A stretch of DNA of 21,331 nt from Proteobacteria bacterium UBA7447 (GTDB lineage: Bacteria > Pseudomonadota > Gammaproteobacteria > Arenicellales > UBA868), in NCBI GenBank assembly GCA_002477475.1, contig DLPX01000076.1, forward strand, positions 10,578 to 31,908, read 5' to 3'. The position numbers and the translations under genes were made by a program. Positions 1-8,743 of this stretch are shown here, one piece after another; the first letter of the stretch is position 1; each line of letters opens with the position of its first letter. The notes beneath the pieces were generated by a model. The model had not been told where the DNA came from, did no database searches, and saw only the letters and a list, made by a program, of their open reading frames with translations.

Positions 1-2859
1 CTTTGGTTGTCTGCGCTCCAAAAACATTCCAATACCGAATTCGATAATCTGGTTTTCGCTTACTTCAGTTTTTTGCAGACACGGTTGAAACCTGGTGAGC
101 GGTGTGAGGTCGATCTCAATCCAGATAATCTTTTGTATACCCGCGAGGGGAAGATTGTCCCGATTGATCAGGAGTGGAACTGCCGTCCGGAACTGCTGAG
201 CGTTGAGACAGCTTTTTGTCGCGGAATACTCTACTTTCTTGCCAGAAACGCGCTCCGATTGGACGAGTTCCCGAGCATACGAAGCCGTGCCCGTTCTTTT
301 AGAGAATTCCTGGAAGTGGTCTGTAATCTTGTCAGCGTAGACTGTGAAAGCGCTGTTGATGATTTGGGCTCCTTTGAGCAATTATTCAGAAGCGCCACGT
401 TAGCTTCGTTTGGCGTGGTGGAGGTCTCCACTCTGCTCGAACGCTGTTTTGGGGATTCCGATTTGCTAGAGGTAGTCGGTATCCTTCAATCCACCTGCAG
501 CGGGCTTAGGCGGGTTTTGATCCCGTTTCCCGTCAGCACCGCAAGGATAGGTTGTTATCTGCAGTTCCAATTTTATGAGACGGGCCTATGGCCTGAGCGA
601 TTCACCTTGCTATTTCCAAGTTGGCTTGGAGAAGCACGTGTTGAGTCGCTCGAGATAAAAGGTGTCGGCGATGGAAATGTCAGCGATATCTTAGAGCTCA
701 AGAGCGCGGCAGAAGTCCGTGCATTCTCGAAGGGAGTTATCGGCTCAAATAACGAGGCAGTTTATGCGCATCCGCAGGATGAAACACCGGCAGGCATCGA
801 GTTTGCGTTGTCTGAGTCTGGAGCGCAAACAGACTCCAACCAGACCCTGAGAGTGAGCGCTAAGGTGGCATGGCCCGAAATGATCTATGGAAGAGATGCC
901 GAGAAAAAATTGATTGACGGGTTGTGGCAAAAGGAAGAAGCGCTGCAAGAACTTTACCAGAGAGCGAGTAAATATCAGGAGGAGGTGGAGCATCTTCGAG
1001 ATATCGCACACCTGCGAAGCGCAGAACTGGAACTCTTGAAGTCGTCAAAGGCCTGGCGGGTTGCGGAGTTGCTTCGCAAAGTATTTTTTGGATGGCGAAG
1101 AACGCAGGACGAGGCGCGGAACCTGAGTGCCATTGAGCAACTGGCCCAGAAGCGGGTCCCTCCAACGGAGTGCTTTTCGCAAATTAATGAGTCAAGAAAA
1201 ATATCAAACGATGCCCGAGAGGTTTCCATTCCTGGCGGACCTTTAATCTCGGTCATTATTCCGGTCCACAATACACCCAAGGCCTGGCTGGCGGATGCCG
1301 TGAATTCCGTGCGGGGGCAGACCTATTCGAGTTGGCACCTGGTCCTGGTCAATGATGGTTCCACAGATGTTGGCACGCGGGAATTTTTAGACAACCTGGA
1401 TGATCCCAGAGTCACGAAGATTCAGCTCACGAGAAGTTCTGGCATCTCAGTAGCCACTCAGATGGGAGTTGACGGTGCGCACGGCGAATATATCGCGTTG
1501 ATGGATCACGACGACATGCTCGCACCTACAGCCCTTCAGAAGGTGGCGGAAGAAGTCGTCCGACATAACTCTGATGTCGTCTATACCGACGAAACAACTT
1601 TCAGCGACAGGACAAAGGAAAAACGTGACGGGTATTTCGGCCTGCCACACCTTAAGCCGGATTATTCTCCCGATCTGCTGCTATGTCACAATTACATCAC
1701 GCATTTGTTGGTCGTCAGAAAGGAGTTGGTCGATGAAGTCGGAGGATTTCGGTCAGAATTTGACGGAGCGCAAGACTACGATCTGCTTCTTCGTTTGACG
1801 GAGAAAACGAATCGGGTGGCACACATCGCCGAGCCGCTGTATCACTGGCGACAGTCGGCGCAGTCGACGAGTCTTGATACCGGTGCTAAGCCTTTGGCTC
1901 ACATGCGGGGGTGCAAGGCCCTATCAGAAGCGCTGGACCGTCGTGGTATTGAGGGCGAGGTTCTGACCGCCAATGGGCCACATTTTTTTCGCGCTAGACG
2001 CAAGATTTTTGGTCAACCGACGGTGGAGATCGTGATTCCCTTTCGCGATCAACCGCTTATGCTCCGTAAATGCCTTGACGCGTTGCTTTGCAGGACTCGC
2101 TATCTGCACTACCGAATTCTTGGCGTAAATAATGGAAGCACAGAGGTGTTGACTCATGAATTGATGTCCCAATATGAATCAGAAAACAGCCATGTGCGTT
2201 TTGTGACATTGGACGTACCGTTTAATTTCTCGCAAATCGTCAATTTTGGTGTGAAGAATTCGGACGCAGCGCATGTCGTTCTTATGAACAACGACATTGA
2301 GGTGATCAACAACGATTGGATGGAAGCGATGCTGGAGCACTCTCAACGGCTGGAGGTCGGCGCTGTGGGTGCTAAGTTATATTATCCAGACGACAGGATT
2401 CAGCACGCGGGGATCGCCATCGGCATTGGTAACTATGCAGGCCATCCTCATAAACACGTTGAGGGGGGTTATTCTGGCTACCTTAACAGACTTCACAATA
2501 TTCAGAATGTATCTGCCGTCACTGGTGCGATGATGATGGTGAAGCGCGAGTTATACAACGAAGTTGAAGGGTTCGACGAGGGTTCGTTTAAGATTGCCTG
2601 TAACGATGTGGATTTCTGCCTGCGGCTGCGAAGTCGGGGCCTGCTGAATATTTTTACGCCTTATTCGAGGGCCTATCACCACGAATCTGTCAGCCGGGGG
2701 TATGAAGACACCCCCGAAAAGAAAGCCCGATTCAACAAAGAGGTTGATGCATTCAGAAAACGCCACAGCGAGGCTCTCACCGAAGGTGACCCGTACTACA
2801 ATCGGTGTTTTCGCCTGGATACTGAGGAAGTTCTGGCTCGCCCGCTCAATGAGACTTAG
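1..2859 (+). CDS. Multi-domain GT2 glycosyltransferase (two GT2 domains), 5'-partial
   Basis: The frame is open from the first base, so the true start probably lies outside the window; a TTG at 7 is the first possible internal start. Residue numbers count from that TTG. Residues about 28-60 carry VDLNPDNLL...PIDQEW, resembling the tail of the methyltransferase or kinase-like modules often fused in front of polysaccharide GT2 enzymes. A charged, probably coiled-coil stretch follows (about 298-345), ending in SSKAWRVAELLRK, a linker seen before GT2 domains. The first GT2 domain begins near 411 (SVIIPVHN), with VNDGSTD and MDHDD near 498. The second begins near 671 (VEIVIPFRD), with MNNDIEV near 759 and CNDVDFCLRLRSRG near 865. 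Such tandem GT2 proteins add sugars to O-antigen or capsule chains at the cytoplasmic face of the inner membrane. Donor and acceptor cannot be read from the sequence. The next gene follows after 38 bp. Confidence 0.88.
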   Translation, partial: LWLSALQKHSNTEFDNLVFAYFSFLQTRLKPGERCEVDLNPDNLLYTREGKIVPIDQEWNCRPELLSVETAFCRGILYFLARNALRLDEFPSIRSRARSFREFLEVVCNLVSVDCESAVDDLGSFEQLFRSATLASFGVVEVSTLLERCFGDSDLLEVVGILQSTCSGLRRVLIPFPVSTARIGCYLQFQFYETGLWPERFTLLFPSWLGEARVESLEIKGVGDGNVSDILELKSAAEVRAFSKGVIGSNNEAVYAHPQDETPAGIEFALSESGAQTDSNQTLRVSAKVAWPEMIYGRDAEKKLIDGLWQKEEALQELYQRASKYQEEVEHLRDIAHLRSAELELLKSSKAWRVAELLRKVFFGWRRTQDEARNLSAIEQLAQKRVPPTECFSQINESRKISNDAREVSIPGGPLISVIIPVHNTPKAWLADAVNSVRGQTYSSWHLVLVNDGSTDVGTREFLDNLDDPRVTKIQLTRSSGISVATQMGVDGAHGEYIALMDHDDMLAPTALQKVAEEVVRHNSDVVYTDETTFSDRTKEKRDGYFGLPHLKPDYSPDLLLCHNYITHLLVVRKELVDEVGGFRSEFDGAQDYDLLLRLTEKTNRVAHIAEPLYHWRQSAQSTSLDTGAKPLAHMRGCKALSEALDRRGIEGEVLTANGPHFFRARRKIFGQPTVEIVIPFRDQPLMLRKCLDALLCRTRYLHYRILGVNNGSTEVLTHELMSQYESENSHVRFVTLDVPFNFSQIVNFGVKNSDAAHVVLMNNDIEVINNDWMEAMLEHSQRLEVGAVGAKLYYPDDRIQHAGIAIGIGNYAGHPHKHVEGGYSGYLNRLHNIQNVSAVTGAMMMVKRELYNEVEGFDEGSFKIACNDVDFCLRLRSRGLLNIFTPYSRAYHHESVSRGYEDTPEKKARFNKEVDAFRKRHSEALTEGDPYYNRCFRLDTEEVLARPLNET

Positions 2860-2897
2860 CAGCGCTTTAATTTTCGCCTCTTAGGGAAACTTACATC

Positions 2898-3857
2898 ATG
2901 TCCACAACTGCCGTATCAGTCATCCTGCCAGTGTTTAACGAAGCGGAGAATTTGGAATCGCTTACCCAGGATATTATCGCGGCGCTAGAGGACATCGGCA
3001 GAACGTACGAGATCATTTTCGTAGATGATGGCAGCACGGATCAATCTCTGAATGTGCTTACCGCTCTGCAGAAAGCGCAGCCGTCGGTGGTGGTCATCGA
3101 GTTTCGCCGCAATTTCGGACAAACCGCGGCACTCGCGGCCGGGCTACGTGCGGCCAACGGGGAAATTATCGTCACGATGGATGCGGATCGACAAAACGAT
3201 CCCAGAGACATTGCGATGCTGGTGCAGGAGATAGAGCGGGGTATGGACCTTGTTTGTGGCTGGCGTCATGACCGTAAAGACGGATTATGGCTGCGTTTGC
3301 TTCCCTCACGAGCGGCTAACTGGCTAATTTCCACTACCACAGACGTCAAACTTCATGATTACGGCTGCACGCTAAAGGCCATGCGTCGGGATGTGGCGAA
3401 AAGCCTGCGTCTTTATGGAGAGATGCATCGCTTCATTCCGGCCATTGCAAGTTGGTATGGCGTTCGGATGAGCGAGGTAAAAGTGCGCCATCATCCACGA
3501 ACGGCCGGGGTGTCGAAGTACGGAATATCCCGTACGTTCAGGGTCTTGCTTGACCTGCTGACGGTTAAATTTCTGATGGGTTATTCAGCCCGACCCATCC
3601 AGTTCTTTGGCAGTATCGGAATGGGCTGCACGGCTGCGGGTGGTGGCATCCTGGGCTGGCTTTTCATTGAACGTGTGTTTCTCGGGATCGCATTAGCGGG
3701 TCGTCCTGCGGTGCTGGCAGGTATCGTTCTGACCTTGGTAGGCCTTCAATTTATTACTGTGGGTTTGCTTGCCGAACTGCAGACACGGACCTATCACGAG
3801 TCGCAGGACAAACCGATTTACGAGATCCGACATACCTATGGAGGCCGCGAGTCCTAA
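2898..3857 (+). CDS. GtrB/ArnC-like polyprenyl-phosphate GT2 glycosyltransferase
   Basis: This 319-residue protein is a GT2 enzyme of the DPM1/ArnC/GtrB type, which moves a sugar from a nucleotide sugar onto polyprenyl phosphate at the inner face of the membrane. Visible motifs are SVILPVFNEAENL at the N-terminus, FVDDGSTDQS near 41-50 and MDADRQNDP near 94; most relatives have DADLQDPP there. RRNFGQTAALAAG and HDYGCTLKAMRRD are also typical. Two hydrophobic segments near 235-260 and 268-292 form the usual C-terminal membrane pair. ATG is preceded by AGGGAAAC at a loose spacing. The gene sits between two other glycosyltransferases on the same strand, so it probably supplies a lipid-linked sugar for modifying the same polysaccharide. 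No GtrA-like flippase is present in the window. The exact sugar is unknown. Confidence 0.9.
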   Translation: MSTTAVSVILPVFNEAENLESLTQDIIAALEDIGRTYEIIFVDDGSTDQSLNVLTALQKAQPSVVVIEFRRNFGQTAALAAGLRAANGEIIVTMDADRQNDPRDIAMLVQEIERGMDLVCGWRHDRKDGLWLRLLPSRAANWLISTTTDVKLHDYGCTLKAMRRDVAKSLRLYGEMHRFIPAIASWYGVRMSEVKVRHHPRTAGVSKYGISRTFRVLLDLLTVKFLMGYSARPIQFFGSIGMGCTAAGGGILGWLFIERVFLGIALAGRPAVLAGIVLTLVGLQFITVGLLAELQTRTYHESQDKPIYEIRHTYGGRES

Positions 3858-3876
3858 CGGGAAAGCGTGTTCTTAA

Positions 3877-5766
3877 ATGGGTGAAGATCGAGGCGCATGG
3901 GTTGTAAGCGGTAGGGTGTCCCATCTCTCGGTAGTTGTTGTCAATTTCAACTCTGGCGCGTTTCTTGAGGCAACCACCACCGCGCTCCTTGCTTCTTTGC
4001 CGCCGGGCTCAGAACTCATCGTCGTGGATAACGACTCTTCTGATTCGAGTGCGGCGCCGCTTCGTGACCATGACGGTATAATTTTTGTCCAGTTAGAGAG
4101 AAACGTCGGTTTTGGAGCTGCCGCGAACATTGGCGCGGCCAGGGCCAGAAACGAGTTAATCGTTTTCCTAAATCCGGATGCGTTTGTACCGGATGGGACA
4201 CTTCAAAGAATGGCAGGTTACCTGGCTGCTCATGCTGAGAGCGCTTTGTGTGGCGCCTTGTTGCTAGATTTTCAGGGACGTGAGCAAGCCGGAAGCAGAC
4301 GTTACGATCCGACATTGCTGCGATCCTGGGGCAAGGCGGTTCGTTCGATTGTACCGACGCACATTTTTCCAACTTTCGACCGGCATGATGAGCCACTGCC
4401 GAGCATGCCTGTTCAAGTTGATGCGATTTCGGGCGCTTGTATGATGGTTCGGCGCCAGGTGCATCAGAACATTGGCGGCTTTGATGAAGGATTTTTCCTG
4501 CACTTTGAAGATCTGGATTACTGCAGAAGGGCGCGAGATGCAGGGTGGGACGTCGGATTCGTGCCCGATGCGCCTGTTTTTCACTATCAAGGAGCTTCCG
4601 GGCTCGTAACCGCGGACCGCTTGTTGCAGCACAAGCATGCCGGTCTTGCGCGATATCTGGACAAGTTCGGCTCCGAGGGGAAAGTATCCCGAGCGATCAG
4701 GACGCTTGCTCTGGCAGCGCTTAAGCTAGCTGTAGGGATTGCGCCTTGGGGTTTTCGGTTAAAAAATATTAGAGCTCGGCGCCCTGCGACGCTGGTTAAC
4801 GACAATGAATTGATCAAGGTGGGTCAAATGCTCTCGGGCACACTCCCTGTGGTGATGCTCTTCGGTGCGAGGAGTGATCTTGGGGATGCGTTTAACGCCC
4901 GACTCAGCGCTTGTGGCCAAAACACTGTAAACGTGTCCCGAAACCCTGCGGGAGTCCGTGCCCCTCCGGGCTCGATCACGGTCCACCCAGACATGCTAGT
5001 ACGAAACCGCGTCGGCGCGCGTCTCAACGTAGCGGGATTAGTTAGCGTCTGCCCAATTTGGGAACTCCCAGGGTATGCGGATTTTCTGACCAACCCATCA
5101 TTCCGAAAAGCACCCTGGGTGGTATTGAGTTCCACGAGCGCAGTCACAAAACAGGAGTCTGCTGAGAGAGCCTCGCAGGCAGTCGTGTCGAAGCTTTGCG
5201 CGGGAGAGGATGGGGTCGTTCGGATGCGATCTGACGCTGCGAGCTGGACAACTATTGTCCGGCCCACCCTAATTTATGGGGGGAGACGAAATAGAAATAT
5301 TAATAAAATCAGACAAATAACAACAATACTAAGAATAAAGATCAATATCGATTTCGCTCGAGGCAGCCGCCAGCCGATTCACTGCGATGACATTGCAGAA
5401 TGGGCGACATCTTTGTTGTTGCTGGGGCCAGTGAATCAGAAGGAAGCTATTCAGGACGCAGACCAACAGGCAAGAAAGCATGGAACAATTATCAGCACTC
5501 GCCCCATTCGCGTTGATGTGGCCGGAGGCGAAGCGGTGTCTTTCGCGGAGATGGTGAACCGCACGCAAGCGACAGCATGTGCGGGCGGGATCAGACTGTA
5601 CTGTCGGCGAGGCGTCGCCAAACTGCTTTTTTCCCTCGCCCATTGGTTGCCCTGGTTTAGGGAAGTGCCGGGAGATTTCGTGAGCCGCCTCGAACAGGAC
5701 TTTCTTTTTTCCAGTGAGGAAGCGATCGCCTTGCAATCTCAGGTTTTCAGGCGTTTCTACCCTTAG
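3877..5766 (+). CDS. GT2 glycosyltransferase (WbbL-like) fused to an NAD-dependent epimerase-like domain
   Basis: This 629-residue protein has two parts. Residues about 15-250 form a WbbL/rhamnosyltransferase-like GT2 domain: SVVVVNFNSG, VVDNDSSD, NVGFGAAANIGAA, FLNPDAFVPDG, SGACMMVRRQ and GGFDEGFFLHFEDLDYCRRA. After a basic linker (about 255-320) comes a short-chain dehydrogenase/epimerase-like fold: VVMLFGARSDLGDAF near 325 as the dinucleotide loop, VVLSSTSAVTK, TIVRPTLIYGG, a RQPIHCDDIAEWA region, and VAGGEAVSFAEM. This second half resembles the epimerase-like genes often placed just before wbpL, and wbpL does follow here. In the epimerase half the middle glycine of GxxGxxG is serine and I see no YxxxK pair, so it may not be an active dehydrogenase. 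Codons 470-492 lie in a very A-rich patch using AGA and ATA. ATG 3877 was chosen; GTG 3916 is an alternative. Confidence 0.87.
   Translation: MGEDRGAWVVSGRVSHLSVVVVNFNSGAFLEATTTALLASLPPGSELIVVDNDSSDSSAAPLRDHDGIIFVQLERNVGFGAAANIGAARARNELIVFLNPDAFVPDGTLQRMAGYLAAHAESALCGALLLDFQGREQAGSRRYDPTLLRSWGKAVRSIVPTHIFPTFDRHDEPLPSMPVQVDAISGACMMVRRQVHQNIGGFDEGFFLHFEDLDYCRRARDAGWDVGFVPDAPVFHYQGASGLVTADRLLQHKHAGLARYLDKFGSEGKVSRAIRTLALAALKLAVGIAPWGFRLKNIRARRPATLVNDNELIKVGQMLSGTLPVVMLFGARSDLGDAFNARLSACGQNTVNVSRNPAGVRAPPGSITVHPDMLVRNRVGARLNVAGLVSVCPIWELPGYADFLTNPSFRKAPWVVLSSTSAVTKQESAERASQAVVSKLCAGEDGVVRMRSDAASWTTIVRPTLIYGGRRNRNINKIRQITTILRIKINIDFARGSRQPIHCDDIAEWATSLLLLGPVNQKEAIQDADQQARKHGTIISTRPIRVDVAGGEAVSFAEMVNRTQATACAGGIRLYCRRGVAKLLFSLAHWLPWFREVPGDFVSRLEQDFLFSSEEAIALQSQVFRRFYP
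5284..5352 (+). other. A-rich, rare-codon island inside the GT2-epimerase fusion gene
   Basis: Within the epimerase-like half of the fusion gene, bases 5289-5348 contain only 10 G or C in 60 and 37 A. Flanking coding sequence is close to half G+C. The reading frame continues through it, using AGA four times, ATA three times and CTA once within about 23 codons. The encoded stretch lies just after the conserved RPTLIYGG motif, where relatives usually have another basic and hydrophobic helix, so the protein position is conserved although the base composition is not. It could be a small replacement, drift in a weakly constrained segment, or a translation-slowing cluster. Confidence 0.75.
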
Positions 5767-5802
5767 GGTTCATTGGACAGATGACGTAAAGCAAGTTTGA
5801 CG

Positions 5803-6837
5803 ATGATTGAAAGTTTCCTGATCGCCCTAACAGCGGCAGCGCTTACAGCCGCATTCCTTTTCTGGTTACTGCGGAACGACAGCATTCTCTTGGCCAAAGA
5901 CATGCCTTCGTCGCGAGGCCTCCATCAGCGCGTCGTGCCAAGGGGCGGCGGCTTGGCGATTTTTGCTGTTGTCACCCTCCTGGCAGCACTGGGGTATCTT
6001 CATGGAATAAGAGATGCTGAATTGACATTGGTCACGGTTGCCTCGTTAGCCGGGGTTGCTGTAATGGGATTTCTTGATGACCGCTTCAATCTGAGTGTCA
6101 GCGGTCGTTTTTTGGCAGGTTTTGCGTTTACCGCTTTACTTGCGGCGGGTTCCCTTGCCGATCAACCTGTTCTGATGTTTGGGCAGGAGTACAACCTGTC
6201 TTCTGGCGTCCTCGTTGTAGTCGGGGCTTTGAGCATCTTCTGGTTAATGAACCTGTTCAATTTTATGGATGGAGCAGACGGCGTCGCAGGTGTCCAGAGT
6301 CTCGTTGCGAGCGCCGTACTGGCTTTTTGGTTCGCGTACGAGGGTCAAGAGTTCCTTGCGTTGGTTAATTCAGCATTGGCGGGAGCTTGCCTCGGATTTC
6401 TTTGGTTTAACTGGTCTCCCGCCAGGGTTTTTATGGGTGACGTTGGAAGCCTGGCGTTAGGGGCGTGGTTTGGGGTGATGAGCCTGATTGGAGTGACGCG
6501 GTTCGGTCTTCCGCTTGAAGCGTTGCTGACATTGCTCGGGGTATTTGTGTTTGATGCGACACTGACGCTGTTTCGGCGATTGTTCCAGGGAAAACGCATT
6601 ACGCAGGCGCACCGGGAACATCTTTATCAAAAATTGATTTTGGCGGGCTTCAGTCACGCCCAAGTTTCTGTCCTCGTAGGAGTAATGGCTCTTGTCGCAG
6701 CGTTTCTGGCGACGCTGACGGTCTGGCGACCGGATCGAGGGTTATGGTTCTTTGTGGTGGCGCTTGTTATGCTTCTCGGATTCGCAATTTTTGTAATGCG
6801 CACGAGCGCACGAATCCCTGAAAGGGTAGAGAACTGA
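5803..6837 (+). CDS. wbpL: WbpL/WecA-type undecaprenyl-phosphate sugar-1-phosphate transferase
   Basis: This is a multi-spanning membrane protein of the MraY/WecA family (about 10-11 hydrophobic segments, 344 residues from the ATG at 5803; a TTG two codons upstream is also in frame). Members transfer a HexNAc-1-phosphate from UDP-sugar to undecaprenyl phosphate, the first committed step of O-antigen assembly. Signature segments are visible in order: SSRGLHQRVVPRGGG near the N-terminus, MGFLDDRFNLS with the Asp pair, NLFNFMDGADGVAG, RVFMGDVGSLALGAWFG, and the C-terminal cytoplasmic loop AHREHLYQKL, the WbpL-like counterpart of the HIHH motif in WecA. It lies directly before wbpM, an order typical of Pseudomonas-type O-antigen clusters. 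It starts 36 bp after the fusion gene. Donor preference, such as UDP-FucNAc or UDP-QuiNAc, is inference from family and context. Confidence 0.93.
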   Translation: MIESFLIALTAAALTAAFLFWLLRNDSILLAKDMPSSRGLHQRVVPRGGGLAIFAVVTLLAALGYLHGIRDAELTLVTVASLAGVAVMGFLDDRFNLSVSGRFLAGFAFTALLAAGSLADQPVLMFGQEYNLSSGVLVVVGALSIFWLMNLFNFMDGADGVAGVQSLVASAVLAFWFAYEGQEFLALVNSALAGACLGFLWFNWSPARVFMGDVGSLALGAWFGVMSLIGVTRFGLPLEALLTLLGVFVFDATLTLFRRLFQGKRITQAHREHLYQKLILAGFSHAQVSVLVGVMALVAAFLATLTVWRPDRGLWFFVVALVMLLGFAIFVMRTSARIPERVEN

Positions 6838-6844
6838 CATCAGT

Positions 6845-8743
6845 ATGGAACGATCTTGGCTTGACCGGATGAGGGCCGCGCTCCAGTATCTTTTTGGCCG
6901 CTGGCCGGTACTGCTGCACGATGCAGTCGCTGCCTGCCTTGCCTGGCTCGGCGCGTATTGGTTTCGGTTTAATCTCGACGAGATTCCTGACGTATTCCTC
7001 GATCAGGCGCTTGACGTGCTTCCGCTGGTGGTTTTCTGGCATCTCGTGTTCTTCGTAGTTTTCGGTGTGCACCGGGGCGCCTGGCGTTTCACCTCTACGC
7101 ACGATCTTGCGGTGATTCTGAAATCCGTGATTGTGGGAACGGCGGTCGTGGCTTTCTCAATCTTTCTAGCCACCCGCCTTGTTGCGGTCCCGAGGTCAGT
7201 ATTCCCGCTCCATGGGGCCTTTTTGGTTGGCCTTTTGATTGGAACCCGAATCCTCTACCGCCTTTTCCGGGATCGACAGATCAGTCGGGGAGAGGGCAAA
7301 CGGGTGCTGATTGTAGGAGCAGGAGCAGCAGGGGATATGCTGCTTAAGGACCTTGGACGCAATCATCAGATTCACTATGACGTCGTGGGCTTCATCGATG
7401 ACGATCAGGCAAAAAAGGGGCGCGAAATCCAAGGCGTTCGGGTACTGGACCGTTGCTCCGCGCTACCGCAGTTGGCGCGACTCCTCAGGATTGAGTTGAT
7501 CCTGATTGCCGTACCCAGCGCGAATGCGGAGGAGATGCGCGCGATAGTGGACTATTGCGAAAGAGCGCAGACGCCGTTTCGGACGCTTCCGAAGGTCCAG
7601 GACATCCTGGACGGATCGGCTTCCAGCGCGGATCTGCGATCCGTCGAGTTGGATGATCTTCTGGGCCGCGACCCTGTCAGCCTCGACTGGGAGGCGATGG
7701 GTCAGATGATAAAAAACCGGCGAGTCTTGATCACTGGTGGCGCCGGCTCAATTGGCAGTGAGTTGTGTCGACAAGTAGCGCGCCTTGATCCCGAAGAAGT
7801 GACCTTATTCGAGCAAAACGAATTCAGCTTGTACTCCTTGGCTATGGAACTCGAAGAGCAGTTTCCAGGCATCCGTTTCAACCGTTTATTGGGAGATGTC
7901 TGTGACCCGGAGGCGGTACGGTTTGTGTTCTCCCAGTATCGGCCACAGGTGGTATTTCATGCGGCCGCCTACAAACACGTCCCGATGCTCCAGGCGCAAT
8001 TACGGGAAACGATACGCAACAACACAGTGGGCACCATGGTCGCGGCTCGCGCTGCGGTGGAGAGCGGGGTGGAGAAATTCATCCTGATCTCGACAGACAA
8101 GGCGGTCAACCCGACCAGCATGATGGGCGTAAGCAAACGTATCGCGGAAATGGTAGCGCAATTTAACGATGCGAAATCCACCACCGCTTTTATCACCGTT
8201 CGGTTCGGCAATGTCCTTGGATCGGCTGGGAGCGTTGTGCCTCTCTTTGAAAGACAGATTCGGGGAGGGGGTCCGGTGACGGTGACGGATCCAATGATGA
8301 CGCGGTACTTCATGACCATCTCGGAGGCCTGCCAGTTGATTCTGCAAGCCTGTGCCATCGGACGGGGAGGCGAGATATTTGTGCTGAATATGGGCGAGCC
8401 GGTCAAGATCGACTATCTTGCCCGACAGATGATTCGTTTATCAGGAAAGGTCCCTGATGAAGAGATCAAGATCCGGTATACAGGGCTTCGGCCAGGAGAG
8501 AAATTGACCGAAGAACTTTTTCACCCTGACGAAGACCTTGCTCCAACCTCTTACGAGAAGATTTTGCTGGCGCAGAGCCGAAGCCTTGACGAGACGCACT
8601 TTGAGAGTGAATTGCATATGCTGCGCGAGTCTGTCGAACGCTACGATCACGAACGTGCGCGGCAGATCGCTATCGGGCTGGTTCCGGAGTATCGGGAAGG
8701 CGAAGAAAGCAGTACAGCGGAGTCTCCGAATCAGGCAGCGTGA
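6845..8743 (+). CDS. wbpM: WbpM/CapD-type membrane nucleoside-diphosphate-sugar 4,6-dehydratase
   Basis: This 632-residue protein has the full layout of the WbpM family: four N-terminal transmembrane helices (about 10-140), a first Rossmann-like domain with GAGAAGDMLLKDLG near 157, then the catalytic extended-SDR domain starting at TGGAGSIGSELCRQ near 297. Further motifs are HAAAYKHVPML, LISTDKAVNPTSMMGVSKR, RFGNVLGSAGSVVPLF and TGLRPGEKLTEELF. In WbpM enzymes the usual catalytic tyrosine is replaced by methionine in an MxxxK arrangement, and SMMGVSKR fits that. The family converts UDP-GlcNAc to UDP-4-keto-6-deoxy-GlcNAc, precursor of UDP-QuiNAc and UDP-FucNAc, which a WbpL-type transferase can use. 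ATG 6845 lies 7 bp after wbpL without a strong Shine-Dalgarno, so translation is probably coupled. It is the last gene of the cluster, and its stop codon lies in the loop of a terminator hairpin. Confidence 0.96.
   Translation: MERSWLDRMRAALQYLFGRWPVLLHDAVAACLAWLGAYWFRFNLDEIPDVFLDQALDVLPLVVFWHLVFFVVFGVHRGAWRFTSTHDLAVILKSVIVGTAVVAFSIFLATRLVAVPRSVFPLHGAFLVGLLIGTRILYRLFRDRQISRGEGKRVLIVGAGAAGDMLLKDLGRNHQIHYDVVGFIDDDQAKKGREIQGVRVLDRCSALPQLARLLRIELILIAVPSANAEEMRAIVDYCERAQTPFRTLPKVQDILDGSASSADLRSVELDDLLGRDPVSLDWEAMGQMIKNRRVLITGGAGSIGSELCRQVARLDPEEVTLFEQNEFSLYSLAMELEEQFPGIRFNRLLGDVCDPEAVRFVFSQYRPQVVFHAAAYKHVPMLQAQLRETIRNNTVGTMVAARAAVESGVEKFILISTDKAVNPTSMMGVSKRIAEMVAQFNDAKSTTAFITVRFGNVLGSAGSVVPLFERQIRGGGPVTVTDPMMTRYFMTISEACQLILQACAIGRGGEIFVLNMGEPVKIDYLARQMIRLSGKVPDEEIKIRYTGLRPGEKLTEELFHPDEDLAPTSYEKILLAQSRSLDETHFESELHMLRESVERYDHERARQIAIGLVPEYREGEESSTAESPNQAA

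Noticed and set aside
4016..5736. Several open frames of 75-147 codons on the - strand opposite the GT2-epimerase gene
   Set aside because: They mirror the codon pattern of the real gene, overlap one another and show no motifs.
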